A stretch of DNA of 64,000 nt, taken from GAS368 sp965227745. Its GTDB lineage: Bacteria; Verrucomicrobiota; Verrucomicrobiia; Opitutales; Opitutaceae. The notes beneath the pieces are model-generated. The model saw only the letters and a list, made by a program, of their open reading frames with translations, was not told where the DNA came from and made no database searches. The DNA lies in NCBI GenBank assembly GCA_965227745.1, contig OZ245769.1, positions 3,906,001 through 3,970,000 of the forward strand, in the 5' to 3' direction. The number at the start of each line of letters is the position of its first letter. The stretch's first letter is position 1. A program made the translations under genes and the position numbers. Below, one piece after another: positions 24,394-33,800 of this stretch.

Positions 24394-24490
24394 GTGGACG
24401 GCGAACTCCGCGGCGCCGTCGGGAGAGCGAATATAAAAGTCTCTGCGGCAGACCGCATCGTGAAGACGGCGCTCGGAGATCGCCGTCCAC
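24394..24490. repeat. Imperfect 26-27-bp inverted repeat (GTGGACGGCGA family)
   Basis: The left arm at 24394-24420 and the right arm at 24465-24490 are inverted copies of the word also found singly at 4969-4993, with an inner TCTGCGGCAGA palindrome between them. It lies after the TonB-dependent receptor gene and before the TMTC-like gene, so it could end receptor transcripts. The form is that of a small palindromic mobile repeat. Confidence 0.65.
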
Positions 24491-24510
24491 CGCAAGCCCA
24501 CTGGACTCCG

Positions 24511-27500
24511 CTATAAATCAAATGACGCCGACAGAATAAACTGTCGCGGATCGACTATGCGATAAGCCAGCGGTGTACCGTCGGGGAACGCCTGCGTGGC
24601 CTGCAAGCCCCCGCCGTTCTCCTGCACGTTTTTCACGTTGAGCTGGAATCTCGCCCTCACCTTGTCGCTGAACAGCTTCGTATTGTAGCCGACGAACAGG
24701 TCGACAAACGTTTCCGCCGGGGAATAGATCGGCCGGTTGGGATTGAGCTGCGTGATCGAAGCGGGCAACGATTGCACGCCGTAGAATCCGATCGCGCCTT
24801 TGTCCTGCCAGCGCAGGGAGCCGCCGACGCTCATGGCCTTGAGGATGCGGTTATCCGAGATACCGGAAAGTTGGTAGCGCGTGTTGAACTTGGCCGCATA
24901 TTTCCGGACCTGCGGACGCGGGCGGCCTTCGAGTTGGCGATACACGGCGAGAGGTCCCTCGACGAAGGTGGTGTAGTTCGTCGCGGCGGAGTTGGTGCCG
25001 TTGTAGTTAAAGGCCGTGAAGTTCGTTCCGAGAATGTTGCGCCACAGGAGGTGACCCGTCTTGCCGACCGGCAAATTGGCGCCGCCGGGCGAGGCTTGGG
25101 TGAAGCGGGGATCCTCGACCGTGGTCCAGATCGGCATGCGCTGATTGATCCATTCTTCGATGGTGTTACCCGCGTTCTTGTTGATCGCTTCCGTCTGCGT
25201 GACCGAGGCGCTCACGGTCCAGGCCCGCGTCGCATTCAGGTTGATTTCGATCTCGTGGCCCTTCGAGACGTAGTCCTGCGTGGCCGAGAGCGTGCCCGCC
25301 GCGATGTTGGCCTCGAGCGCATCGATGGTGGCCTCAGGCAGACCCATCGTCTGGGCGACGGCCGTCTTGATTTGAGCGGCGGAGTAGCTCGGATTGAGCT
25401 GCGTGATCCATTCGGTGGCGCGGTCCTGCAGGTTCCAGGCGTCGGCGGCATTCAGGCCGTCGGCGCGCAAGACGCGCTGCGCGATGGTCGCGATGTCACC
25501 GTTGCGGATATTGATCTGGGTGGTCTGGTAGCGCGTGTAGCGGATGGAGAGTTTGCCATCCAGCATCGTCATCCACAGGCCCTTGTCGGTGGTCTTGCCT
25601 GTTTGATTCGGCAAAGGCTTGAGGAACAGATCAACCGCCGGACCCTGCGGAATGAAGTTGTCCGATTGATTGTACGTGAGGCTGAGGTTGGCGACCGCTT
25701 CGGTCAGGAGCCGGCCGATCCCGCTGGAGGTCTGCAGTTGGTTGTTGATGAACTTCAGATCGCGGAAGGGACGCGCCACGACGGAGGCCGTCTTGGTCTT
25801 GCCTTGGGCGAGGCGCCACCCGGGCAACCATTGGTCGGAGGCCGCGCGGTCGTACTCCAGCAGATCCGGCGTGAGCGTGGCGAAAGGCGCGTTGTGCGAA
25901 AAGACCTTGTCTTGGCGACGGCCGACGGTGGTGACCAGCTTGCCATCGAGGAACGTGCTTTGGAGCACGCCGCCGAGCGTCTTGATGATCAACTCTTGCG
26001 AGGACAGCGACCCGCCACCATCCGGGCTGGGCGTGTACTTGACCTGCGTCTGATCGTAGTGCCACGAGCCGGCGTCACCCCAGACGAGCGGCAGGGTGGC
26101 GTTATTGGGGAAAGCGCTCGGTGCGTACTGAATCCCGCCTCCCGGCGTGCTGCCGACGTAGTACTGCTCATACATGCGCCCGACATTACCCGGCGCGATC
26201 TGGTAACGGGTGTTGGACGTCGTGCGGCTGGCCAGGGGAATGCCGGCGTCGTACTGCGCCTTGATCCACGGGATATTCAGCGAGGCGGGGGTGTGACGGT
26301 AGGAGTAGGTGCGGCTCTCCTGATCCTTATACTCGGAATAGCCGAGGAGCTGCTGGGTGCCAAACCACTTGGTCCAGCCCTGATTCCGCGAAAGGTTGAG
26401 GCGATACGCGAGTTGGGCGCGGAGCGTGTCCCACTGCAGGGGCTGGTCGCGCAAGAAGGGCTCGGTGCTCTTCAGGTAGGGGCGGCCAAAGTAGGGATTG
26501 GGCGAGCCGTCGAGGTTGACGATATTGGGATCGGCGTAGACCTGGCCCTGGATACCATTGACGCTTGCGACGCCCATCGGGAGGTCGGCAATGCGCTTGG
26601 CATCTTCGCGCATGAAGGTCACCTGACCCGCCAGGAGTTGCTCCCGGTTGCTGAGAAATATCTGATCGATCTGCGCGAGGTAAGTATTGACGTCGTCGTA
26701 CTGCTTGCCGGTGGAAAGGCTGACCTTCTCCCAATTGTAGAGCGACTTGTCCGCCAGCGCTGCGTTGGTGGCGAAGAGCGGCTGGTTGGCGCTCGTGGGA
26801 TTGGCCGCCGCGGTCTGGAGAAACCGGATGGTGCTCGCGACATTGAGCAGCGGCGAGGTCGCGTTGGTGTTGTTGGACGGCGCGGACCAGTACGGCGACT
26901 CGCCGCCGGCGCCGACGCGGAAGACCGCGCGCGCATCGTTGGCCGTGAAGTAGCTCGGTAGCGTGGTGATCGGCGTGGTGGAGCCCGCCTGCAAGGTGCC
27001 GCCCGCGCCCTGGCCGTAGCTCGCGCCATTGAGCGTGATCAGGCGCGTGACGGGATTCCACGCGGGTTTTCCAGCCGCGATCCAGCTCGTGATGAAGTCG
27101 CGCGGCGTCGTGAAGTTTGGCCGCTGGGAGGCGTTTTTATAGTCGTACCAGGAAAGCGCGACGGTGGTGTTCTTAAATGGCTGGGCCTTTAGCTGGAGGC
27201 TGAGACGGCGGGCGTCTTCGCCGGACGGCTTGCGGACGAAGCCCGTGTGCTGGTTGGCGTAGCTCGCGCGCAGCGCGAGTTTGTTCCTGATCAGAATGCG
27301 ATTCGCATCAAACGAGGCGCGCCAGCCATCGTAACTGTCGCCGCGCAGCTCCACCTTCGTGAAATTACGCGCCATATTCGCGGTCGACGGCACTTGATTG
27401 ACCGTGCCGGAGGAGTTGCCGAGGCCGAAGATATTGGCGTTGGGCCCGCGGCTCAGCTCGAGCGAATCCATCCAGAGCGGATCGACGGGCACGCGGCCCG

Positions 27501-28059
27501 TGGTCGCAATATTGCCGAACGCGATATTGGCCGAGCCGATGCCGCGCACGCGATTCGCGTTGTTGGGATCGAGGCTGACATTGTCCGTCACAGCCCCGGT
27601 GCGATCGACCTCAAAGGCCGAGTACGAACTGGTGCCCTCGGTGCTGGCCATGTGATCGAAGATGTCGTTGATATCGAGCATCGCGAAATCAGCCATCTGC
27701 TCCTTCGTCACGACGGTGATCGACTGGCCGAGGTCCTCGATCTTCGAATTGAGGCGCGTGCCCGACATCGTGTTCGAGGCGAAGTAGCCCTTGTTGTCGG
27801 AGACCACTTCGAACGGCGAAAGCGCCACGACCTCGGAGGACGTGGCCGCCCCGGGCGTCGCAGCGGACGACACTGCCGCCGTGGCCTTCTGGTCGTCAGC
27901 GTCCTTGGCCTGCAATTCCTCGGGGTCGAGACGACCGTTCTTATTTTTATCGTAGCGCGCGAGCGTGGCCGCATCGACGGTCGGGGCCGGAGCCTGCTGG
28001 GCGGAGGCCACCGTCGCGGCGGCCAGGGCCAACGAGAGTACAATAGGTTGGGTCTTCAT
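24511..28059 (-). CDS. TonB-dependent receptor with N-terminal EF-hand
   Basis: A 1,182-residue outer membrane transporter. A signal peptide (MKTQPIVLSLALAAATVASA) is followed by an EF-hand loop, DKNKNGRLDPEE, near residues 34-45, with all expected ligand positions filled. Next come a short linker, the TonB-box-like ALSPFEVVSD and the plug domain (MSGTRLNSKIEDLGQSITVV, then the LELSRGPNANIFGLGNSSG region). The rest is the beta-barrel, ending in ILSASFDL with a typical last strand. The ATG at 28059 is chosen because the signal peptide starts there. The gene is divergent from an alginate-lyase-like gene, suggesting uptake of an oligosaccharide. It lacks the carboxypeptidase-like N-terminal domain of SusC proteins, and no SusD gene is present. 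Confidence 0.9.
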   Translation of the reverse strand: MKTQPIVLSLALAAATVASAQQAPAPTVDAATLARYDKNKNGRLDPEELQAKDADDQKATAAVSSAATPGAATSSEVVALSPFEVVSDNKGYFASNTMSGTRLNSKIEDLGQSITVVTKEQMADFAMLDINDIFDHMASTEGTSSYSAFEVDRTGAVTDNVSLDPNNANRVRGIGSANIAFGNIATTGRVPVDPLWMDSLELSRGPNANIFGLGNSSGTVNQVPSTANMARNFTKVELRGDSYDGWRASFDANRILIRNKLALRASYANQHTGFVRKPSGEDARRLSLQLKAQPFKNTTVALSWYDYKNASQRPNFTTPRDFITSWIAAGKPAWNPVTRLITLNGASYGQGAGGTLQAGSTTPITTLPSYFTANDARAVFRVGAGGESPYWSAPSNNTNATSPLLNVASTIRFLQTAAANPTSANQPLFATNAALADKSLYNWEKVSLSTGKQYDDVNTYLAQIDQIFLSNREQLLAGQVTFMREDAKRIADLPMGVASVNGIQGQVYADPNIVNLDGSPNPYFGRPYLKSTEPFLRDQPLQWDTLRAQLAYRLNLSRNQGWTKWFGTQQLLGYSEYKDQESRTYSYRHTPASLNIPWIKAQYDAGIPLASRTTSNTRYQIAPGNVGRMYEQYYVGSTPGGGIQYAPSAFPNNATLPLVWGDAGSWHYDQTQVKYTPSPDGGGSLSSQELIIKTLGGVLQSTFLDGKLVTTVGRRQDKVFSHNAPFATLTPDLLEYDRAASDQWLPGWRLAQGKTKTASVVARPFRDLKFINNQLQTSSGIGRLLTEAVANLSLTYNQSDNFIPQGPAVDLFLKPLPNQTGKTTDKGLWMTMLDGKLSIRYTRYQTTQINIRNGDIATIAQRVLRADGLNAADAWNLQDRATEWITQLNPSYSAAQIKTAVAQTMGLPEATIDALEANIAAGTLSATQDYVSKGHEIEINLNATRAWTVSASVTQTEAINKNAGNTIEEWINQRMPIWTTVEDPRFTQASPGGANLPVGKTGHLLWRNILGTNFTAFNYNGTNSAATNYTTFVEGPLAVYRQLEGRPRPQVRKYAAKFNTRYQLSGISDNRILKAMSVGGSLRWQDKGAIGFYGVQSLPASITQLNPNRPIYSPAETFVDLFVGYNTKLFSDKVRARFQLNVKNVQENGGGLQATQAFPDGTPLAYRIVDPRQFILSASFDL

Positions 28060-28419
28060 AGGGGTGTTCGCGCAAACGCGAAAAAAGCGAAAAGCGCTGG
28101 GGGTAGGGACTCGGCTAGCCCACCGCATCTGGTGCCAAAGAGCAAAGCTTACGTTTGCGCGCATTGTTGACTAAAAATAGAGACAAACGACCTCCAGCGG
28201 CTTTACGCGCCTCGGTCTCCTCCGACTTAGCGTGAGCACGGCGGCCGAATGGGAACGGGTCCTCGCGATGAAATATTCACCGCCGACGCCATGTTCTTCG
28301 TACGCTTGGGCGGCCCGGGCATCCGCTTCACCCTGACCTCACAGATTTCCCGTGTCACCTACCGCCAATTGTCCTAATTCTACCTCGCTCCCGCTATCCC
28401 CCTTAGCCCCCTCGCATTT
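28060..28419. promoter_or_regulatory. Divergent control region with inverted CGCGCAAACG boxes
   Basis: The 360-bp region separates the divergent TonB-dependent receptor and lyase genes. CGCGCAAACG at 28069-28078 is repeated in inverse orientation as CGTTTGCGCG at 28152-28161. The GCAAACG / CGTTTGC halves resemble half-sites of LacI/GalR-family operators, and a LacI-type gene lies nearby. The first box is also part of a TTCGCG-CAAA-CGCGAA hairpin in the receptor leader, so it could act in RNA instead. No gene is seen between the boxes and 28420. Confidence 0.4.
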
Positions 28420-29565
28420 ATGCCCTTTCGCTTTTCTTGCTCTACTCCCTTGCCGTATCTGTCTCGGGCGATGCTGTGGGTGCTCACGGCCGCCACAACG
28501 GTGGCCGGCACAGCGTTCGCGCCTTCGCCCGACGAAGTGCGCGGGCTGCTCGGCAGCTCCAGCGCCGCACGGGCGCAAGGCGTGCTCATATTCGCGTCCG
28601 CGCCGGCGCTGCTGAAAGAGGAGCCGCATCCGGTGCCGCAGATCATCTCGCAAGGCCGGCTGAAGAGCGACCCGGATCGGATCCGCTCCCTCGCGAGCCT
28701 GCAGGATATGGCGAAAATTCAGACGCTCACTTCCGCATGGCTCGTGAATTCGCAGCCGGACTTTGCCGCGCAAGCACGACGCTTCATCCTCGCCTGGGCG
28801 CGCACCTGCCACAGCACGGGCGATGCGATCAACGACACGAAATTTGAGCCGATGCTCTGGGCCTGCGACTGGCTTGCGCCCACCTTCTCCCCGCCGGAGC
28901 GCGCCGAGGTCGAGGCGTGGCTGCGCGAGGTACACGATAAAGTCCTGCGCAGTCGGTCGCTGCCGCCCACCCGCTACAACAACAACTTCAGCCACCGCAT
29001 CAAAACCGCCGGCCTCTGCGCTTTCCTGCTGCACGACGAAACACTCATCGCGGCGATCGAGCCGCTGCTCCAACAACAGATCGAAAAGAACCTGCGGCCC
29101 GACGGCTCGAGTTTCGATTTTCACGAACGCGACGCCCTTCACTATCACTGCTATACCCTGGAGCCGCTGCTGTCGCTGGCCCTCGCGTTTCGCACGCGGG
29201 GCCGCGATTATTATCACTACACGTCGCCCTCCGGCTCCTCGATCGAGAAATCCGTCCGCTTTCTCGCCTCGTACGCCCGCGGTGAGCAGCAGCACGCTGA
29301 GTATGTAAATTCCAAGCAGCCCTTTGACCGCGAGCGCGGCGAGGCGGGAGATTCCTCGTTTGTCACCGGCCGGCTCTTCCGCCCCGAGGAGAGCCTCCGG
29401 GTCTTTGAACTCTCGTCCGCATTTGACGCTTCCTACCGAAAGCTCGCGGCGCAGTTAGCCGGCAGCCCCGACGCGGAATATCCGACGTGGTTCAGCGTCG
29501 TCCTCGGCGTGCCTCCATCCAAAGCAATCGCACCCGACTCCGCCCCACCTAAATCCGCTCCGTGA
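28420..29565 (+). CDS. Secreted alginate-lyase-like enzyme (alpha/alpha-toroid)
   Basis: A 381-residue protein with an N-terminal hydrophobic export signal (LWVLTAATTVAGTAFA). The mature part has the helical toroid of the alginate lyase family (PF05426, PL5-like): DMAKIQTLTSAWLVN, FILAWARTCHSTGDAINDTKFEPML, NNNFSHRIKTAGLCAFLL, and DGSSFDFHERDALHYHCY followed by TLEPLL. The Asn-His and Tyr-His residues in these blocks are the expected catalytic region. It would cleave a uronic-acid polymer, or a related polysaccharide, by beta-elimination outside the cytoplasm. Position next to a TonB-dependent receptor supports a scavenging locus. The start could also be ATG 28471. Family is fairly sure, substrate not. 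Confidence 0.68.
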   Translation: MPFRFSCSTPLPYLSRAMLWVLTAATTVAGTAFAPSPDEVRGLLGSSSAARAQGVLIFASAPALLKEEPHPVPQIISQGRLKSDPDRIRSLASLQDMAKIQTLTSAWLVNSQPDFAAQARRFILAWARTCHSTGDAINDTKFEPMLWACDWLAPTFSPPERAEVEAWLREVHDKVLRSRSLPPTRYNNNFSHRIKTAGLCAFLLHDETLIAAIEPLLQQQIEKNLRPDGSSFDFHERDALHYHCYTLEPLLSLALAFRTRGRDYYHYTSPSGSSIEKSVRFLASYARGEQQHAEYVNSKQPFDRERGEAGDSSFVTGRLFRPEESLRVFELSSAFDASYRKLAAQLAGSPDAEYPTWFSVVLGVPPSKAIAPDSAPPKSAP

Positions 29566-29730
29566 TTCGGGTACACCGCGCAGCGCACACCGCCGCTCTC
29601 GCTCCTGTCGCAAAATTTTTTGGAGAGGGCTCACGTCCTCGCCCAAAACGAAATCGTTTCGCCCGCGAATGAGAACAGGCCCCGGTTACCGAGATCACTC
29701 GCATTCCCCCGTTCTCTCACCCCTTACCCC

Positions 29731-30729
29731 ATGAAAATCCCGACCGCTCTCTTCACCCTCGCAGCCCTCATGCTCGCGGCGCTCGCCGGAGCCGAGGAGG
29801 CACCGCGACGCCCCAAAATCTTCGGCATCTCACACGCCGGGTTTTATGTCACCGACATGGCAAAGGCCCGCGCCTTTTACGAAGGCTTCCTTGGCTTCGC
29901 TTCGCCTTTCTCCATCCCGCGCCCCACGTCCAACGAGCAACTCGTGTGGATCAAGGTCAACGACCGCCAGTCCATCGAACTTTTCCCCGGCTCGGAAGTC
30001 GCACCCGATGCCGACCGCCTCTACCACATCGCCGTCGAGGTGGACGATGCCGAGGCGATGCGTGTTTACCTCCAATCCAAAGGCGTGGCCGTGCCGGCGA
30101 AGACGCCCATCGGGCGCGTTGGCAATAAAAACTACTTCATCAAAGACCCGAACGGCAACCGTGTCGAAATCGTCGAGTATCTGCCCGAGGGCTTCACGCG
30201 CCGCGAAAATGGAAAGTTTATGCCCGACACGCGGATTTCCACTCACTTGAGCCACGTGGGCATCATGGTCGGTCAGCTCGACGCATCGATGAAATTTTAC
30301 GGCGAGATCCTCGGCTTCCAAGAAATCTGGCGCGGTGGGGCCGGCCCGCTCCTGAGCTGGATTAATCTGCGCGTGCCCGACGGCGAGGACTACGTCGAGT
30401 TCATGCTCTACGACAAGCCGCCCACCCGCGAAGTGATGCTCGGCAAACACCACATTTGCCTTGAAGTCCCGGATGTCGCCAAAGCCGCCGAGATCTTGCG
30501 CAGCCGTCCGTTGCCGCCAGGCAGCCGCACCCCGGAAGCCGCCCGCATCGGCGCAAACGGCAAACGCCAGCTCAACTACTACGATCCCGACGGCACCCGC
30601 GTGGAGATCATGGAGCCAGCGACGGCCAACGGAAAACCCACACCTCCGTCGAACGCCCCACCGCCTCCGCCCCTGCCGCCCTACGAACCCGCAAGCACCC
30701 GCACTAAAAAGGCGGAGAAGAGCCCGTAG
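29731..30729 (+). CDS. Exported protein with two VOC (glyoxalase-fold) domains
   Basis: A 332-residue protein with a signal peptide (MKIPTALFTLAALMLAALAG, then AEE). Two vicinal-oxygen-chelate domains follow: the first from about residue 30 (ISHAGFYVTDMAKARAFYEG to KDPNGNRVEIVEYLP), the second from about 168 (LSHVGIMVGQLDASMKFYGE to YDPDGTRVEIMEP). Histidine and glutamate positions typical of metal-binding VOC enzymes are present in both halves. The C-terminus is proline-rich with a basic end. Most VOC enzymes are cytosolic, so export is notable. The ATG at 29731 is set by the signal peptide, and the 5' extension in the same frame is discarded. It follows the lyase gene by 165 bases on the same strand. 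Confidence 0.82.
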   Translation: MKIPTALFTLAALMLAALAGAEEAPRRPKIFGISHAGFYVTDMAKARAFYEGFLGFASPFSIPRPTSNEQLVWIKVNDRQSIELFPGSEVAPDADRLYHIAVEVDDAEAMRVYLQSKGVAVPAKTPIGRVGNKNYFIKDPNGNRVEIVEYLPEGFTRRENGKFMPDTRISTHLSHVGIMVGQLDASMKFYGEILGFQEIWRGGAGPLLSWINLRVPDGEDYVEFMLYDKPPTREVMLGKHHICLEVPDVAKAAEILRSRPLPPGSRTPEAARIGANGKRQLNYYDPDGTRVEIMEPATANGKPTPPSNAPPPPPLPPYEPASTRTKKAEKSP

Positions 30730-30771
30730 GTCGATTTCCCCCCACAGAGTCGTCCTTTGGATCGCCCCGGC

Positions 30772-30799
30772 ATCGCGGGCCGACCGAGGCGCCCGCGAT
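30772..30799. terminator. 9-bp hairpin between convergent genes
   Basis: ATCGCGGGC at 30772-30780 pairs with GCCCGCGAT at 30791-30799 around a 10-base loop, between the VOC gene and the end of the giant-gene array. No T tract is seen, so its use as a terminator is uncertain. Confidence 0.4.
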
Positions 30800-30807
30800 C
30801 CCACCGA

Positions 30808-33800
30808 TCACGGGCCCACGCCAAAGCCGTCTTCCGTGCTTCCTTGCGAGTGGTACTGGCCAGTGCGCACGGTGCCATTCCGGGTGTTGTAGAGCTCAAT
30901 AACGCGAGTCAGCTCGAACAGGCTCAAGCGGCCATCGTGGTCCGTGTCGGCGGAGTGATAGACCGAGAGCGTGGCCGTCGCGCCAGACGCTCGCGTAGGA
31001 TCGGCGGCAAACCCATCTTCTGTCGTCGAAACCGCCACACTGTACGCACCGGTGCGCGCCGCTCCATTGCGCGTGTTGTAGAGATCGATCACGCGCGTCA
31101 ACTCGACCAAGCTGATCCGATTGTCGTGATTACTATCGGCCGAGTGCATCGTCGGGGCCGCCATCACTTGAAGCGGACCGGGAGTGGCCGCAACGGTTTC
31201 CGCTGCACCACCGAGGCGGACGATCGCTGATCCCGTCAGCGAGGCAGGGCCCGTCATATTCGCCGGCACGTTTAGCGTGCAGGTAAAAATCAGCGGACTC
31301 GCGGGCGGAGTGGTCCAAGTCCAGCCCAGCGTACCGATCGCACCCGCAGCCGGCTTCACATCGCCTTCGCCGGTCCCGGAGGCATAGCTCCAGCCGGCAG
31401 GTAGTATGAGCTCCCAGCCGACGCTGGAAGCCGTCCCCGTGTAGGTCAGCGTATTGGTGAGCGTGACCGTGCCGCCAGCGACATACCCTGGTCCCACAAT
31501 CGCATGCACCGCAGTTTGCGTCACGATGGCCAGCGATGCCGGCGTGGAGACGGCACTGCCGCCGCTATTGGTCGCCACCACCGAATAGTCGGCCGCATCG
31601 GTGCTCTGCACACTGGCGATGGTATAGGTGGCATCGGTCGCGCCGGGAATAGCCGCGCTGCCCTTCCGCCATTGATACGTGGGCGCAGGCTTGCCGACCG
31701 TGACGACGCCAAAGGTCGCCGGCTGGCCGGCTAGGGCGGTGACGGATTGCGGAGGCGCAACGATCGCCGCGGGGATGGTGGCCGCGCGTTGCGAATCGAC
31801 CTCGAAGATTTCCAGGAGCACGCGACCCGTGACGCCCGGCGGGCCGGACACCCGGAGCGTGTAAGTACCCGCAGAGGGCGGCGTAAAGTTCACCACTGCG
31901 TCCTTGCTCACCGGCGACAGCGGCATCGCGCCGACGCTGGCACCCGCGGTGGCGAGCGCCGCATCACCGGCCCAATCATCGTTCGCGGCGAGTTGCACGC
32001 CATCGACATTGTAGATCGCGAGCTTGGGGTCCGCCAACGCACCCGTTCCCCACAGCGTCGGACCGAGGGCGCGGATGAGGTAGCTGCGGCCCACCGGGAT
32101 GCCCGCAAGGTTGAGGCCTTGGACGAAGGCATCGCTGTCGGTACCGGCAAAAGCATGCGTCGAAAGATAAACTAAATGCGGCGCCGAAAATGAGTCGCCG
32201 TCGTAGAGCTCGAGCAGGGCCAAGCCTCCTCCGCCGCTGCTACCGCCCGTGAGGCGAACGTGATAGGTGCCGGCGCCAAAGGATTGGGCAATCGCCGCGT
32301 CGCGGCTGCCGTTGGTGAGCGGAAACGCGCCGACACTGGAGGTCATCGACACCAGTGAGGAGGTGGCCGACCAATTGTCGTTTGCGACCACGGCCGAGCC
32401 CGAGCTGTTGGTGACCGCCAGTTGCGGATCAGCCAGCGTGCCCGTGAGCCCAAAGGCCGCCAAAGCCGGACCCACGCCACGGATCAGCATGGCCTTGGTG
32501 GTGCCGCCCTCGATCGTGAAGGACGACATCAGGACCGCCGGCAGGGCGTTCGCGCGGGCGCTCGTTCGCAGAATGCTGCGCTGCCCGATCGCGGGAGTGA
32601 CCGTCACCACGATGGGATCGGAAACCACGCTTCCGAGAGCATTACTCACGATCACGGTGTAGACCGCGCCGTTTTCAAATTCGGAAATACTCGCGAAGCT
32701 TAACGTGGACAACGTTGAGCCCGAAAGCACCTGGCCGTTGCGATACCACTGATAAGTGGGCGGCGGCAACGCCGTCGAAGTGACCGACAGCGTGAGCGTC
32801 TGCCCAGCCGTCGCACTCACCGCGGTGGACTGCGCGGAAATCACCGGGGCGATGTCGTTGCTTGAATCGCGCAGGACGACTGCGTGACCATAACCCCCGG
32901 AAATCTGGACGACAGGCGAAGCGGAGACGGCGGCCAAATCCGTCGAACCCGAGGAGTTGAGTCCCACCACGGTGCCGTCGCTCTTCAAGGCGTAGGCCGT
33001 GCTGTAGCTGCTCGTGATATCCACCACCCCGGTAAGAGTGGAAGGGATGACGATATTATTGTAGGAGTACGCGGGCAGCGAGCGGGTTAGCGTCCCGTCC
33101 GTCTTCAACATCAGCAGGAAATCCGATGCCGCTGAAATCGCCATCACGCCCGTTGCGAGCGGGGTGATCGTCACGGGGGTGGAGCTGTAGTCAGCCTGAT
33201 TCCATTGTACGACCGAGCCATCCGCCCGCAGCGCATAACGATAACCAGCCCCGGAAGCGATCGCCGTGACTTCACCCAAGCCTGCGGGCGTATCCGTGCG
33301 TACGCCGTCAGCGGTCCAGACCACCACAGTGCCATCGCTGCGCAGCGCCATGGCGTGGGTGCTGTAGTCACTGGCCGCGATGGCCACGACGTTTGAGAGG
33401 TCCGCAGGGACAAAGTTGATCAAGCCCCAGCACGCCACGGTGCCGTCGGCCCGGAGGGCCAGGCTGAAGCGATTACCTGCGGCGATGGCCACGACGTTGG
33501 TCAATCCAACCGGCACATTCTGTAATCCGTAATCCGCGCTGCCCCAACTCACGACGGTACCGTCGTTTTTCAACGCCAGACTGTGCGCGGCGCCGGCGGA
33601 GACCGCCACGACTCCAGTCAACCCAGCCGGTACGGAAGTCTGTCCACCTGAATTGTCGCCCCAAGCGCGCACGACGAAGGGCCCGCTCACCATCACATAG
33701 GCAGGCGAGCTCACGGCCGATCCCACGGCATTCGTGGCGACAAATTGGTACGCCCCGCCGTCGCTCCACCGCGCCGCAGTAATTTGATAGTTGGCGGTCG

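Noticed and set aside
24772..26961. 729-codon plus-strand frame over the TonB-dependent receptor
   Set aside because: Antisense shadow made by GC-rich codon bias; no signal peptide or domain.
24511..29565. Complete SusCD-type polysaccharide utilisation locus
   Set aside because: No SusD-like gene is present and the receptor lacks the N-terminal carboxypeptidase-like domain of SusC, so only a looser receptor/lyase pairing is claimed.
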